This document shows, piece by piece, positions 14,262-14,924 of a stretch of DNA of 14,924 nucleotides. Position numbers and translations under genes: made by a program. The stretch's first letter is position 1, and each line of letters begins with the position of its first letter. The stretch is from Acidobacteriota bacterium (GTDB lineage: Bacteria > Acidobacteriota > Thermoanaerobaculia > Multivoradales > SZUA-115), in assembly GCA_003231035.1 (NCBI GenBank), contig QIHU01000071.1:1-14924 (forward strand), read 5' to 3'. The notes under the pieces were generated by a model. That model saw only the letters and a program-made list of their open reading frames with translations. It had not been told where the DNA came from and did no database searches.

Positions 14262-14924
14262 CTAGGGACAGGTAGAGAGCGCCTGAGTGTCGGTGAGGGC
14301 GAGGGCGGGGGAGCCAATTGGGTTCTGGTGGCGGCTGACGGTGCCGGTTTGGGTGTCGGTGACGGTCAGGGTATAGCCTACGTGGGTCGTCGCCGCGGCG
14401 AAAACCCAATAATGGTCGTTGATCGCGCAACCATCGAGGATCTTGACCAAGAATTCCCAGTTCTCTTGGTTGAAGAACCAGAACATTCCTGAGTCCTCGG
14501 AACTCTCCTGGACGGGGTGACCCATTCCGGTGGCACCGGCCGGCGTCTCCCAGCTGATCTCCACCTGAAATCGGCCGTCGCGTAGGCAGAGGGTGTCGGC
14601 GTCGGGAAGGCACGGTGGGTCGCCGAGCTCGGCGCGAACCGCTAGCGCCTTGTAGTCGGGATGGGTGAGGGTGAGATCGCGCCACTGGCCCTCTTCGCCG
14701 GAGTAGCCCGGTTGAGTGGAAGGACCGTCCTGGTCGGCGCAGAGGAAGAAGCCGACCTCGGCCGCGGCGTCCCACTCGGCGCCAACGTAAAGGCCGCCGG
14801 GAGGGGCGACCAGCCCGGTTGAGCCCACCTCGTAGGTGAAGAAGGCACCCGGAGGAGTCGTGGGGATTGCGCTGGTCCGCAACGGCAGACGTGCCAGCTC
14901 GCTGCCGGGCTCGCCATTCTCCCC
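14262..14924 (-). CDS. Secreted protein, C-terminal 220 residues (5' end outside window)
   Basis: The reading frame is open to the right edge, so only the C-terminus of a larger protein is present; an internal TTG at 14882 is not a credible start. The visible part begins GENGEPGSELARLPLRTSAI and continues with LYVGAEWDAAAEVGFFLCAD, which looks like an extracellular beta-rich domain. The last 115 residues carry a recognisable module: CLPDADTLCLRDGRFQVEIS, then FWFFNQENWEFLVKILDG, INDHYWVF and YTLTVTDTQTG. This C-terminal domain recurs at the ends of large secreted or surface proteins in Acidobacteriota and related bacteria; its function is unknown to me. No transmembrane segment or catalytic motif is visible in this part. 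Same strand as the TPR gene but separated by 565 bp and a likely terminator, so probably a separate transcript. Confidence 0.82.
   Translation of the reverse strand, partial: GENGEPGSELARLPLRTSAIPTTPPGAFFTYEVGSTGLVAPPGGLYVGAEWDAAAEVGFFLCADQDGPSTQPGYSGEEGQWRDLTLTHPDYKALAVRAELGDPPCLPDADTLCLRDGRFQVEISWETPAGATGMGHPVQESSEDSGMFWFFNQENWEFLVKILDGCAINDHYWVFAAATTHVGYTLTVTDTQTGTVSRHQNPIGSPALALTDTQALSTCP

Noticed and set aside
13573..14317. Minus-strand open frames (102 and 132 codons) upstream of the TPR gene
   Set aside because: No domain or ribosome binding site, and they conflict with the TPR start that has a good Shine-Dalgarno sequence, or with the gene ending at 14262.
1..14924. CRISPR components beside the TPR-CHAT gene, as in type III-E
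   Set aside because: No repeat-spacer array, Cas7-11-like gene or other cas gene is visible; the similarity is limited to the sigma/CHAT/inhibitor trio.
1..14924. tRNA, rRNA, insertion sequence or integrase genes
   Set aside because: No transposase-like or integrase-like translation and no cloverleaf or rRNA segment was recognised on either strand.

Overview
The window is GC-rich, densely coded bacterial DNA. Several features suggest an Acidobacteriota member of the Thermoanaerobaculia/Holophagae type: a sigma factor next to a TPR-CHAT protein and a membrane anti-sigma-like protein, a TPR protein with a characteristic N-terminal block, and a large secreted protein ending in a C-terminal domain often seen in that phylum. 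This placement is inference from gene style; no rRNA or other decisive marker gene for taxonomy is present. I see no tRNA, rRNA, CRISPR array, insertion sequence or phage gene.

Layout, left to right. (1) 1-301, minus: N-terminal part of a lipoprotein alpha/beta hydrolase running off the left edge. (2) 302-763: no convincing gene, one perfect inverted repeat. (3) 764-7398, minus: a four-gene cluster, transcribed right to left: ECF-like sigma factor (6829-7398), TPR-CHAT lipoprotein protease (3866-6832, 4-bp ATGA overlap with the sigma gene), zinc-less anti-sigma-like single-pass membrane protein (3067-3885, overlapping the CHAT gene by 20 bp) and, after a 245-bp gap, a secreted subtilisin-family (S8) peptidase (764-2821). 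(4) 7399-8038: a 640-bp divergent intergenic region with a candidate promoter for the sigma operon, several inverted repeats and a run of consecutive hairpins in the leader of the rightward genes. (5) 8039-9615, plus: two tandem paralogous secreted proteins of unknown function with seven matching cysteines, closed by two terminator-like hairpins, the second with a UUCG tetraloop. (6) 9767-12424, plus: polA, DNA polymerase I, with an apparently inactivated 3'-5' exonuclease domain. (7) 12374-13696, minus: a TPR protein whose 3' end overlaps polA tail to tail by 51 bp. (8) 13697-14261: intergenic, with a long inverted repeat that may terminate the next gene. (9) 14262-14924, minus: C-terminal part of a large secreted protein running off the right edge.

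The most interesting part is the sigma / CHAT / anti-sigma / S8 cluster. In type III-E CRISPR systems a TPR-CHAT protease (Csx29) cleaves Csx30, which binds an ECF sigma factor. Here a TPR-CHAT protease, an ECF sigma factor and a putative membrane sigma inhibitor lie in one overlapping operon with no CRISPR components, and the CHAT protein carries a lipoprotein signal. A testable reading is a cell-envelope protease cascade in which CHAT and/or the subtilisin cleaves the membrane anti-sigma and releases the sigma factor. The divergently transcribed cysteine-conserved secreted pair are candidate outputs or substrates. The functional coupling is inference; gene order, overlaps, motifs and signal sequences are visible in the sequence.
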